This document shows positions 30,081 through 39,580 of a stretch of 64,000 nt of DNA, in pieces (the first letter of the stretch is position 1; each line of letters begins with the position of its first letter). The position numbers and the translations under genes are program-made. Source of the stretch: Tritrichomonas musculus. Its lineage: Eukaryota; Parabasalia; Tritrichomonadida; Tritrichomonadidae. The notes beneath the pieces are model-generated. The model was not told the origin of the DNA and made no database searches. It saw nothing but the letters and a program-made list of their open reading frames with translations. Where the stretch lies: positions 7,750,001 to 7,814,000 of the forward strand of contig JAPFFF010000003.1 of assembly GCA_039105265.1 (NCBI GenBank), written 5' to 3'.

Positions 30081-31272
30081 TATAAAATTACGTGTTTTTT
30101 GAGATAATTTTGCGATTTAATCAACCAAAATTACGATTTTCTGTTATTTTTTCCTTTTGTTTAAAATAGAAATATCTTAACAAAAATATTTATCTTTTTA
30201 AAAAATATATCGGTTAATTAATCTCAACATAATTTGCATATATTATATATATTAATATTATAATTTTTTTGATTTTAATAGTACCTCTAAAAATGGAGGA
30301 AATTGAATAGTGAGGAATGGAGGAAAAATTCAATATAATCCTTTCAAAAAGGAGAAACATAAAATTTTTGAGCATCTTTCTCTCTATTCAAATTTGCTCA
30401 ATTTTTTGAGGAAATCCAAATTTAAAAAAAAAAAATGAAATATATTTTAAAACATCATGCTCATATAATTATTATATAATTATTATCTAATTATAATATG
30501 ATATTTTATTTTGAATCATTTATAAATTTTTAATTTTAAAAGATAATTTTATTTAAAAACATTTTGTAATTGTATTTAAAAAGAGAGAAATTTATTTAAA
30601 AAATTAAAACTTTTTATTACAACATTAAGAAATATTTCAATAAATAATTTAAAAATAAAAAAATAAAAAAATATTAGAAATCATAAATTATTTTTAGGAT
30701 CAATGATATTATTTTATGTTTATAATATTAATAGGTCTTAAATACACAAAAATGACTTAAAAATAATTTCCTCAATTCCTCAAAGCTTTTTTCGAGTTGA
30801 GTTGAGGAAGTTTGGAGCAACTCACGATGGAGGAATGCTTAATAATACATAATGTTTTTGTGTCAGATCAAAGATTATTTGGAAGTGATTTTTCTTATAT
30901 TTAGTTTTTTCATAGCTTTTTTTTATTTCAGCTTTATTTTCACCTTTTGATTCCGATTAAAAAAATTCATATGAAAAAAAAATTATTTTGTGAAATTTAA
31001 ATCAAAAAATTCTTAATCTAATCAATTTCGCTAAGGTTAATTGAAAGCTCTTTTTGGTTCTTCAATTGACGGTAATAGATAAATACGATTTTATAAATTT
31101 TGAAGTTAATAATTAATCATTAAATTTTATCTTTTTAAATTACTGATCATTGATAACCACAACAAAGAAATTCATATCAACTTTAATCAACTTTCAATAA
31201 TTATCATATCTGAAATCAATAATAATAATAAAAGAGTAAATACAATAAATAAAACATTTCTAATCTATATAT

Positions 31273-32220
31273 TTAATCTAATCTACACAATATTGCTGAA
31301 CATCGATAAGAATCATACCATGCATAATGATGATCTTTATCATTTAACATTCTGAGAAAATTATTCCAAGTTCTTAAACTTGGATAAACTCTTTTTAAAT
31401 TTGCATGGACGATGTAAATTTCATCAAATTTTAAAATTCCAGTTCCGCACTTTTTGTGATGAAATTCAGGACAAACTGTAAGTGAACTGAAATCGAATTT
31501 TCTATCAAGGCCATTGAATCCAAGACCCGCCATGTAAGGACAAGCAACTGTTTTAGGTGATTGATTAATAGACGATAAAAAATCATTGAATTCGTAATCA
31601 TCCCAAACTTTTGTTTTTTGTAACCATTTCGCAGCAAAATCGACAAATTTTTTTGCCATTTTTCTTGTCATTATATAACCAGTTCCGCCTTGCAGACTAC
31701 TTTTTCTTTTGTCACAATTTAAAACACAATTTCCTAATACAACATCATTTTCATTTGTGTTGTATTGCGTACCTAATATATATGCTAATTTATTAATTCG
31801 CGATGAATCAACAAAAACATCATCAGTTGGATTTATAAAAAAATCAGCAGTCGTGTTTTTGAGAAAATATTCAGCCATCGTCAGTCTTTTCCTTTTTCTA
31901 TCTGCATCTGGTGAAAAGGGAACATCAGTCCAATTCTTTAACGGAGTCCAACGATATTTGGGCTCAATTTTATCTTTAGTGCAATAGACGTAATCATGTC
32001 CTAGTTGAATGGTTTTGTTGATCCATATTTCAAACATCATTTGCCTTTTAAACCATGATCCTTCAGTAGTTACAATACCAAAAAATAGTTTGGTTCTTTT
32101 TGTAATATTTCCATCTAATATTGGACCTTGTTCTATGTGTGAAATAATTACAGAGACTATGAGATCTATAAATATCAATAAAATACCCGTAGTAATATCG
32201 ACGTTGCAGATTTGCGCCAT
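31273..32220 (-). CDS. GT31/Fringe-like glycosyltransferase, type II membrane protein (315 aa)
   Basis: ATG at 32220. A hydrophobic segment at residues 12-29 (GILLIFIDLIVSVIISHI) would serve as signal anchor, giving a Golgi/ER lumenal enzyme. The catalytic part shows FFINPTDDVFVDSSRI (DDV at 133-135, a DxD-like metal/nucleotide-sugar site), LQGGTGYIMTRKMA (178-190, as in Fringe/galactosyltransferases) and VWDDYEF (205-211), the probable acidic catalytic region. NxT/S sites occur at 38, 69, 96 and 122. Length fits the family. A 37-bp copy of its first codons lies inverted at 32908-32944. The acceptor sugar cannot be told. Confidence 0.8.
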   Translation of the reverse strand: MAQICNVDITTGILLIFIDLIVSVIISHIEQGPILDGNITKRTKLFFGIVTTEGSWFKRQMMFEIWINKTIQLGHDYVYCTKDKIEPKYRWTPLKNWTDVPFSPDADRKRKRLTMAEYFLKNTTADFFINPTDDVFVDSSRINKLAYILGTQYNTNENDVVLGNCVLNCDKRKSSLQGGTGYIMTRKMAKKFVDFAAKWLQKTKVWDDYEFNDFLSSINQSPKTVACPYMAGLGFNGLDRKFDFSSLTVCPEFHHKKCGTGILKFDEIYIVHANLKRVYPSLRTWNNFLRMLNDKDHHYAWYDSYRCSAILCRLD

Positions 32221-32907
32221 TTTTATTTTGAAATATAAAATTAGAGATTTTAAACGCTCAACTATTCATTCAATTTTTTTTTTAGAAATAATTATGTTCA
32301 ATCTTCATTTCAATATTATTCCAATTAAATATATATATATATGTTTGTATATATTTATTTATATATTTAATATTTTATTTATACAATAAAACATCCTTTA
32401 TAATTCTATTATGTGAAATATTTTAAAAGATATTAATATAATAATATTAAAATCTTTAAAGCATTGAATTTTTAAGATAATTTTTATTAAAATGCTCCCG
32501 CTAGGTTCTCATCTTATAATCGATATTTTAAAAAAAAATAGATTCAAAAAACGATTATACTGAATATAACAAAAATGTTCGACGATTCGCGAGATACGGT
32601 ATAAAGTATTTTCCACATGAGAATTTTGATATTTAAAAGTATCTGAATTGAATTAATCTGTTATCATTTTGCTATAGAGCATATGCTAACTAAGAAAAAA
32701 GTCATTATCCAAAATCAGCTATATCTATCACATATGGAGAAAAATGAAATTCTTTGATTTCGAGTAAATTATAAACGGACAAAAAATATAACCATTTTTA
32801 CGAAATAATCAAAATTGAATGCTTTTTATATAAATAAACTAATATCATTCAAAAAATAATTTTTTTTCTTTTTAAAATTTCTGAGAATTTCAATTAAAAA
32901 AATAAAA
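32221..32907. other. AT-rich upstream region of the glycosyltransferase gene
   Basis: I see no gene here. A less AT-rich island at 32495-32620 (CTCCCGCTAGG, GTTCGACGATTCGCGAG) has no frame of note and may be a repeat or RNA feature; nothing specific could be folded by eye. Confidence 0.35.
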
Positions 32908-32944
32908 ATGGCGTAAATCTGCAACGTCGATATTACTACGGGTA
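32908..32944 (+). repeat. Inverted copy of the first codons of the glycosyltransferase gene
   Basis: ATGGCGTAAATCTGCAACGT followed by CGATATTACTACGGGTA matches the coding strand of the gene at 32220 downward for 37 bases with a single change (CAA to TAA in codon 3). It lies on the opposite strand, about 690 bp upstream of the gene start. Sequence beyond the match is unrelated. Confidence 0.85.
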
Positions 32945-33106
32945 AAAAGATCTTAATTTTAACTTTATACATTTAAACATATTTATAATTGAAAACATAA
33001 ATTCAATTTAAACCTCAAATATATCAACAAAAAAATTTTTTTCATCACAAATGAATAACAATTTTTGATCAATTTAGTGAAAAATCATAATTTTAAATCA
33101 AAAAAT

Positions 33107-33178
33107 GGTCCCACAGGGACTCGAACCCTAGACCTTTGCGTTATCAGCACAACGCTCTACCGACTGAGCTATGAGACC
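33107..33178 (-). tRNA. tRNA-Ile(GAT)
   Basis: The minus strand folds fully: acceptor GGTCTCA/TGGGACC (one T-G pair), D-arm GCTC-AGTCGGTA-GAGC, anticodon stem TTGTG/CGCAA with loop CTGATAA (anticodon GAT), variable AGGTC and T-arm TAGGG-TTCGAGT-CCCTG. A T-run follows on the minus strand as a Pol III terminator. Most eukaryotes read AUC/AUU mainly with tRNA-Ile(AAT), so the GAT anticodon is worth noting. There is no intron. Confidence 0.93.
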
Positions 33179-33200
33179 TTCTTGATTGATTGCTATTAAG

Positions 33201-33628
33201 ATATATATAGGACAATCGTTTTTTTCTACGCCACTTTTTGAATGGTTTTTCTATCCGTGAATAGCTATTCATGGAAAGTAAAAAACCGCCATCTTAAGGT
33301 GAAATTTAACTTACTCTGTTAAGAAAATTAACCAAAAAAATCGTAAATTAAAATTTTCTCTTAAAATTATAACAGTTTGCTTTTTTTGATATAATTTTTT
33401 TTTATTTTTACATAATTTTTCAGGAATATACGCACCAGTGATCACCATAGGGCTGCGCGAAGCCGAATCAGGCTCCTTGAATTGCTGGATGAATCGGGTA
33501 GCCATTTGAACTAAATATTTATGCATTATTTAGCAAAAATTGAATAAAAAATGTATAAAAAAGTATTCAAAAAGTTTAAAAGTTTTCAAAAAGTGGCGTA
33601 GAAAAATACGATTCCCCTATATATATTT
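33201..33628. mobile_element. Small terminal-inverted-repeat element, MULE-like tips
   Basis: The left end (ATATATATAGGACAATCGTT, then TTTTTCTACGCCACTTTTTGAA) is inverted at the right end (TTCAAAAAGTGGCGTAGAAAAA, then TACGATTCCCCTATATATAT), giving arms of about 40 bp and a total of about 430 bp. The TACGCCA core is shared with the MULE-type element at 40052-40633, so it may belong to the same broad group. The centre has a patch at 33420-33510 that is less AT-rich (GGGCTGCGCGAAGCCGAATC), without a convincing gene. No target duplication could be fixed, because the outer sequence is an AT dinucleotide run on both sides. Confidence 0.7.
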
Positions 33629-34274
33629 TTAAAGATTGTTTATTTTATTTTTTTTTTTAAATATTTAATATCTTTCAAGTAAGAAAGCCAGAAAATGAGA
33701 AAAAATATAAACATTTTCTCTTCCAATGTTTTTACTATTTATACAGTTGGAAAATGCATATGATGAAATGATTTGGACAATTGATTGTAATTTGTCACCG
33801 TTTTGATCATTTTTTACCAAATCAGGATTTCTCTATTTTGAATGTTTATCGATTGCCCAATGATACTTCTCTTTTTAAATATCAGATATTGCAAATTATT
33901 TCAAGTAGATTTAGTAAAAATGATCTTAATTAATTCTATATTTCTTCTTTTGCAATCGACATTTAGATTATATTAAGCTTTGCTGAATTCTTCTTATGAA
34001 AGAAGATTAATATGGTATGTGAAAATCATCTTATCTTATGCATTTACCAAATGTAAATACATCACCTAAATTGTAAATAATTGAAATTCCAGAAGAATCC
34101 AAATTTGTATCATTTCCAGTTTTCTTTAACTTCATCGTTCAAATAAAAATTGATATAAAATAAACTATTCAAATAATTGAATGTTAGTAAAAGCAAATAA
34201 ATTTCAGATTAAACCAATTTTTTACGAAATTTAATCCCAAAAAGCTAATTAAAAAAAATACTAATTTTGATCTA
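33629..34274. other. AT-rich spacer
   Basis: I see no gene, RNA or repeat in this stretch. Confidence 0.4.
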
Positions 34275-35288
34275 TTACATTTGATCATCATTTTTTTTGT
34301 CGCCAACATGCCTAATAAGCGATTCAATTTCATGATAATTTTCTTTTGTTATTATTCTAATTTGACGTACATTATGAATTGGTTTCATTTCATAAGGATC
34401 TAGATGTGTATCAGAGATGATTTTTATCCATGAGCTGTAGTCTAAAACGGTTCCATATTCAGATATTGTCGGAAGGAACATCCTCTCTCCAGTAATGAGA
34501 TCCATATGTCCGTATAAAGGACTGTATCTTGCCATTTCTTTTCTTGCCTCTAAATGTGGTCCTACAATAGAATGCCAATCATTGTATTCTAAAAAAAGCC
34601 CTTTAATATCTTTAATAAGTGGCTCATTTAGATCAATTCTTGGTGATAATGTAGAAATAATTTCCTTTTTGGGAGCATATTCACTAGATAACTGCCCTTT
34701 TTCCAGCAGTTTTTGATATAATGAAAAACAATCATCTTTTGTTTTGTTTTTAAAATGACTAGAAACGTCTTTCCACGTCTTTAAATCATTCTTTTTTGAT
34801 AATAGCTTAGTAAATACCGACATTTCATTTTCAGTCCATTGCTTGCTAATTTTTTTTTTCTTTGAACTACACTGGATTTCATCAAAAATATCCTCTTTTG
34901 ATTCTTTTTTAGCTTTTTTTGATTTTTGTTGTGAAGTTTCCTGATCTGAGTTTGATATATTTTTTTTCTTTTTTTTGGATGAAATGATTTGCAAAACTTC
35001 TTTCATTGCTCTTGGATCTTCCAATTTCTTAAAAAGGTCTATTTCACTTAAACTTGAAAAGTGCTCATATGCAATATAATAATCAATACCATTTCCATTA
35101 GGCCAAATTGCTTGAAAATGATCATACAACGAATTAACTCTAGATACATATTGCCTATGTGTTTTTTCTTTCCAATCCTTCAGAAATTTTAAAACATCAG
35201 GGCTTTGATCAACATCTGGTGGATCAGGAGGTAAATATGGGATTATATCTTCAAATCTCAAATGCACATCATTGCCTTTATCATCCAT
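34275..35288 (-). CDS. Myb/SANT-like plus U-box-like protein, probably nuclear (337 aa)
   Basis: ATG at 35288. Three parts are visible. A helical N-terminal region (1-110) is followed by Lys-rich nuclear-localisation-like stretches (110-150). A Myb/SANT-like helix set occupies about 150-200 (QWTENEMSVFTKLLSKKNDL, TWKDVSSHFKNKT). The C-terminal region (about 240-325) resembles a U-box/modified RING: MDLITGERMFLPTISEYGTV, LDYSSWIKII, then DPYEMKPI and IRIITKENYHEIE. This order (substrate helix, Pro-Ile-Ser-x-Gly, Trp, then DP....PI) matches U-boxes that recruit E2 enzymes. If so it would be a chromatin- or splicing-linked ubiquitin ligase. The SANT call is moderate and the U-box call tentative. 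Confidence 0.65.
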   Translation of the reverse strand: MDDKGNDVHLRFEDIIPYLPPDPPDVDQSPDVLKFLKDWKEKTHRQYVSRVNSLYDHFQAIWPNGNGIDYYIAYEHFSSLSEIDLFKKLEDPRAMKEVLQIISSKKKKKNISNSDQETSQQKSKKAKKESKEDIFDEIQCSSKKKKISKQWTENEMSVFTKLLSKKNDLKTWKDVSSHFKNKTKDDCFSLYQKLLEKGQLSSEYAPKKEIISTLSPRIDLNEPLIKDIKGLFLEYNDWHSIVGPHLEARKEMARYSPLYGHMDLITGERMFLPTISEYGTVLDYSSWIKIISDTHLDPYEMKPIHNVRQIRIITKENYHEIESLIRHVGDKKNDDQM

Positions 35289-35584
35289 TTAATTTAAATT
35301 TCAAAGAGATGTTTATGTCATGAATTCTTTTGAAAAAAAGCTCTTTTTGGTCTCAAATTTTGGACATGAAAAATGAGTTTATATTGGTTAAAATCAAATA
35401 TTTAAGTAAAAAATGTAATAAATTATTTTAATATTTATAAAATAAAATAGAAAAATTATTTATATATCTTTTTTTATTAAAACTTTCCAAACAATTATTA
35501 TAATATTTTAAAATTAGCAAATATTTATAACATAAAAGCATTAATATATTGTAACAAAAATGCTTTTACAAATTTGATAATATT

Positions 35585-38482
35585 TTATTTTTTCTTTTCC
35601 TTAATAATTATGAAATTTTCCATTTGCAATGATTCTTTGTAACCAAGTAAACGCTTGTTTTTGAATATTTTCTTGTTTTCATTGAATATCTTCACAATTT
35701 CCAAAGGACAATTTAAGAATGAATCTTGCTCACACATATTCAAAATGGATTGAAAAATGATTTGCCTAAGTTTATGACAATCTTTAAAGCATTCAATGCC
35801 AATAAATTTCAGGTGATTGGGAAAATTAATATTTTCAATACATTTGCAGCTTTTGAATGCTCTTTTTTCTATTGATAAAAAACGATGATTTTCTTTTGTT
35901 GGAGATTTAAAAGATATTTTGGCAAGATTGATGCAATTTGCAAAAGCTTCCTCACCAATTGATGTGACAGAGGCAGGTATTCTAATATTCTTCAATGAAT
36001 TACAATGACGGAAAGTAAAATTATCAATTATTTTTAAATTTTCAGACAGTCGAACAAACTTTAACTTTTCGCAATTTCCAAAACAATTTGATCCTATTTC
36101 AAGCACTGAATCTGGGATAAAAACTTGTTCCAATGACGAACAATGATAAAATGCATGATTATTTATTTTTTGTACAGATGATGGGATACATAAATGTGTT
36201 ATTGATTTACAAAAGTTAAAACTAACAGGACCAATTTCAACTAATGAAGAAGAGAATTCGATTTGGTTTATTTCCATGAAATTGGAGAAGGATGAATGAC
36301 CAATTTTTTGAACTGTTTGATCAAATTTCAACGATATAATGTTCTCTTTATATTTAAATTTTTCATTGATTTCAGGTTGGCCGCTAAATAAAATAGAAAT
36401 TTTGACTTTTTCTAAGTCAGAAATCATTTTGTTGTAAATATTTTCAAATATATCTGACGGATACTTTATCTCCATTACAAAGTCGTCAAATTTAATTATG
36501 ATATTTGTAAAATTTTCATCCAAAAAAGCTGAATAATGATAAAGAAGTTCAGTTGCATCAGCAAGCAAATATATTCTATTAAAGTCAACAAGAAGATCAT
36601 TTTCTGTTTCCAATGTTTTTGGAATTTCTTTTGTAAAGATATTCAAATATTTTGGGTTTTCTTTTAAAGGTTCAAAGCTTAAAAAGTAGTCTAGAAGTAA
36701 AGCAAAGTTAACATAGTATTGGTGCATTTTTTCATCATTTGTATCCTGTATTACTTTTGATATAAAAGATTTTTGTGAGAAAGCATCTATTGAATTAATA
36801 ACAATAAAAAATTTCCTTTTATAATCTTCTTTGTTTTCAATTAAAATGTCTCCCTTTGGTTTTTCTTTTGATATACTAGGATGTCTTTTTGGTTTTTCTT
36901 TAGACTTATTAAAAAGTCGTTTTGCATTTTTTATATTTGATTCATTTTCTTGTTCCAACATTTGGACTTTATTTTTCATTTGTTCCATTTTAATTCGCTC
37001 TTCTTTTTTATTGATTTCATTTTTACGATATAACTTTTGCAAAGCATGATAGTTTTCTTGATTTTTATGATTAGTGTCTTCTAGTTCCTGATTCTTATGA
37101 TTCATGGCTTCTATTTTACTAATTAGTTCTTCCTTCAACTTTTTATTATCACTATTCACTGTTTGAAGAAGTGCATTCTCTCCCTCCAAAGTTCTTATAT
37201 GTTCATTTTTCTCATCCAGAGCACTATTTTTTTCTTCAATTTCTTTATTAAAACTTGCTATTTGTTCTTTATTATGATTAATCTCTTTTTCTAAATTGCT
37301 AAGTTTTTCTTCGAGTTCTCTACAACGATCAACTGCTTTTTTAACTTCAATGTTTTCTGATCTTAAATTATTTACTTCTTCTTGCAAATATTTATTTTGT
37401 TTTATTAGAACTTGTCTTGATACGTTTTTAAGAGTGCCTTTTCCAGGTTTTTCATTTGTTTCTGAACTGTATGTCAAGCTTGTATTATCATGACAAGTTT
37501 TATAGGATTCTGTTATTTTATAAATATATTCTTTTAGTGATTCTTCATCAACACCTTCAAGGTAATATTTATTTTTTTCATCAATGCTTTCAAATTTGAA
37601 AGGTTCTTTCATAATACCTTCTTCGTTATACGCTAATATATTAAATATTTCTTCAAAAGAAGGTCTTTGGCTCATATCTGAATCCCAGCATCTTGTTATT
37701 AACTTTTTCAGTGATAGCTTTATTGGAACATTTAAATTTGGCCTTACATCATTATCAACAACGTTTTTTATGAGATCTTGCAGATTTCTGAATTTTTTTT
37801 CTTGATATGGAACTTTTCTGGCCAAAACTTCATACATTAAAATACCAAATGAATAAACATCTGATTCTTTTCCACACTTGCCTCGTCCTAAAACTTCTGG
37901 AGCCATATAAGCAGGTGAACCAAGTTTTTCTTTCACAGGATATGTTCCGCGAAGATATCTTGCTGTACCAAAATCTGTAATTAATGGATTTAAATCTATA
38001 TCAAGAACAACATTGGCTGGCTTTAGATCTAAATGAATGCAATTATTTTCATGCATTTTTTTCATTCCATGCGCAATTCCAACCAAAAATTTTTGACGTA
38101 TTGTACTATCATTTTCATTATCTATATTGTTTTTGAGATATTCTTCCAGTGATCCATTTATACAATATTCCATGAAAATAAGACATTTTTTTTTCCCATC
38201 AAAATCTATCGGGGAGTATCCAATTACTTTAATAATTGTTGGACATTGACATTGACATAAGATATTAATTTCATTATTTACAGATTCTTCATATGATTCT
38301 TCGCTAATACTCTTATCTTCAATCACTTTGACAGCATAAATATTTCCACTTTTATGTCTTACTGGAAAAACTTTCCCGTAGCTACCATTTTTTGTAGTTG
38401 TATCTTGCTCTATTGTATAATTTTTTATGTCAAGTTTATTAATACATTGACTCCTGTCATCTTTTCCTTTTATACTCCTCAT
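35585..38482 (-). CDS. TKL-type kinase / coiled coil / BspA-like LRR fusion (965 aa)
   Basis: ATG at 38482. The kinase domain spans 22-290: KNGSYGKVF 31-39, AVKV lysine 52, HLDLKPAN 150-157 (catalytic Asp kept; Arg replaced by Leu), DFG 170-172, APE 194-196. All catalytic residues are present, so it is probably active. A long coiled coil follows (about 360-525), with Lys-rich repeats RHPSISKEKPKG after it. A region with an LSFEPLKENPKYLNIF-like helix set comes next, then a C-terminal TpLRR array from about 730 to 930 (SFNFCKSITHLCIPSSVQKI and similar). The LRR part is the ligand- or partner-binding module found alone in BspA-like proteins. There is no signal peptide or membrane segment, so the protein should be cytosolic. 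Confidence 0.9.
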   Translation of the reverse strand: MRSIKGKDDRSQCINKLDIKNYTIEQDTTTKNGSYGKVFPVRHKSGNIYAVKVIEDKSISEESYEESVNNEINILCQCQCPTIIKVIGYSPIDFDGKKKCLIFMEYCINGSLEEYLKNNIDNENDSTIRQKFLVGIAHGMKKMHENNCIHLDLKPANVVLDIDLNPLITDFGTARYLRGTYPVKEKLGSPAYMAPEVLGRGKCGKESDVYSFGILMYEVLARKVPYQEKKFRNLQDLIKNVVDNDVRPNLNVPIKLSLKKLITRCWDSDMSQRPSFEEIFNILAYNEEGIMKEPFKFESIDEKNKYYLEGVDEESLKEYIYKITESYKTCHDNTSLTYSSETNEKPGKGTLKNVSRQVLIKQNKYLQEEVNNLRSENIEVKKAVDRCRELEEKLSNLEKEINHNKEQIASFNKEIEEKNSALDEKNEHIRTLEGENALLQTVNSDNKKLKEELISKIEAMNHKNQELEDTNHKNQENYHALQKLYRKNEINKKEERIKMEQMKNKVQMLEQENESNIKNAKRLFNKSKEKPKRHPSISKEKPKGDILIENKEDYKRKFFIVINSIDAFSQKSFISKVIQDTNDEKMHQYYVNFALLLDYFLSFEPLKENPKYLNIFTKEIPKTLETENDLLVDFNRIYLLADATELLYHYSAFLDENFTNIIIKFDDFVMEIKYPSDIFENIYNKMISDLEKVKISILFSGQPEINEKFKYKENIISLKFDQTVQKIGHSSFSNFMEINQIEFSSSLVEIGPVSFNFCKSITHLCIPSSVQKINNHAFYHCSSLEQVFIPDSVLEIGSNCFGNCEKLKFVRLSENLKIIDNFTFRHCNSLKNIRIPASVTSIGEEAFANCINLAKISFKSPTKENHRFLSIEKRAFKSCKCIENINFPNHLKFIGIECFKDCHKLRQIIFQSILNMCEQDSFLNCPLEIVKIFNENKKIFKNKRLLGYKESLQMENFIIIKEKKK

Positions 38483-39014
38483 TGAAGAATTTTATGAAAT
38501 GCAATATGATTAATGACATGTTTATGATATGTTTACAATATGACATAAATTACTAACAGGGCGATTTTATATTGAATGTTTGACACTACGTAAATTGAGA
38601 TTTTGACAATAATTTTGAGTCAAAATTTAATAAGGTCATACACTAAATTCCCAAAAACTGAAATATTCAAACATCTTAAACAATAAAATTAAAATTTAGT
38701 GATATTTGAAAAAAATATTATAATAATTTTTAATGATATTTATTATATCATTAAAAAAATGAATTTACAATGATTTTGATAACAATTCTGAGGAGCTTAT
38801 TCTTGCTTTATCAAATCTCAATTATTTTTTTTTAAATCTATCTTTCTTTATTTTTTTCCCCCTTATATTTGACCATATTACTGCTTTTTTTCCCCATTTA
38901 TTGCGGTTTTTATACTTCTTCATCTATTTTTTTACCTTCTTATCTTCAACAATAAAATTAAGGAAATGTTTTTTTTTTTTTTTTTTTTTTTTAATTAAAA
39001 TTGTTGGGGGAGGT
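38483..39014. other. AT-rich spacer with poly-T tract
   Basis: No gene is seen. A poly-T run lies at 38968-38992. Confidence 0.4.
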
Positions 39015-39243
39015 GTAAAACGACAATGCCATTTCCATGTGCGCATTATATATGTGCTTGTTCGAAAGCTAATCATGGGACAGAAGAGTTGCTAAATGCT
39101 ACTTTGTTGGAACTATTCTTGAAACCTTAGAGAGTTATATAAATATACCTGTACCAATTGATAATCTTTCTATAGATCCAAAGATTTCACCTTTTAATCC
39201 AAAATCAAGGATTCAAACGAGAAAGAGGCACAAATATCACTTA
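39015..39243 (+). pseudogene. MULE transposase C-terminal relic (SWIM zinc finger)
   Basis: The plus strand reads CKTTMPFPCAHYICACSKAN, the C-x-H end of a SWIM zinc finger (pattern ..G.PC.H). After a frame change it reads FVGTILETLESYINIPVPID and then SPFNPKSRIQTRKRHKYH, matching the Arg/Lys-rich tail that follows the SWIM finger in Mutator-like transposases. No catalytic domain is present upstream. It lies 0.8 kb from a MULE-type MITE and may be the remnant of an autonomous relative. Confidence 0.55.
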
Positions 39244-39504
39244 ATATTAATAAATAATTTCATACTTTATTTAAAATTTCTTATATTTGTAAGAATATAT
39301 TATTCATATTAATATGTTGATAACAAATATATTATTATTTTATTATAACTATTTATTTATGTCACTTTTCATATTTCCCATTTTGATCTGCGCTTTTTCA
39401 TTTCACCTATTTGTATTCATTATTATCTCTTCATTTTAGTATATTGTCTTTTTATACAACTAAATATGATTATATTAATTGATTTAGCCATTCTTCTTCT
39501 TGCC

Positions 39505-39540
<36 letters not shown>

Positions 39541-39580
39541 AAATAAAGTAAACGTTTACTGAACTAAGTTTCATATTTTT

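Larger units (their letters stand above)
26517..30841 (-). mobile_element. hAT transposon inserted in the pogo-like element
   Basis: The termini are TAAGCATACCTC at 26517 and its inverse GAGGAATGCTTA ending at 30841 (11 of 12 match). They are flanked by a direct repeat ATAATAC (26510-26516 and 30842-30848). hAT elements make 8-bp duplications; here seven bases match, and the eighth depends on where the tip is drawn. Both subterminal regions hold many GAGGA/TCCTC motifs in both orientations (26524-26580; 30285-30330; 30775-30835), the usual pattern of transposase binding sites. The single gene is on the minus strand. With a clean duplication and one near-complete reading frame, the insertion looks young. 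Confidence 0.88.
25035..31072 (+). mobile_element. Pogo-like (Tc1/mariner superfamily) transposon carrying a nested hAT element
   Basis: The left end CCGTCAATTGAAGAACC (from 25035) is matched exactly by the reverse complement of the right end (to 31072). The similarity continues for about 50 bp with small differences (CAATTAAACCTTAGGGAAATTG versus CAATTAACCTTAGCGAAATTG). Each end is flanked by TA (25033-25034 and 31073-31074), the target duplication of this superfamily. Without the nested hAT element at 26517-30841 and its 7-bp duplication, the element is about 1.7 kb. That is the usual size for a single-gene pogo element. Its transposase is decayed (25234-26232). Confidence 0.9.
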
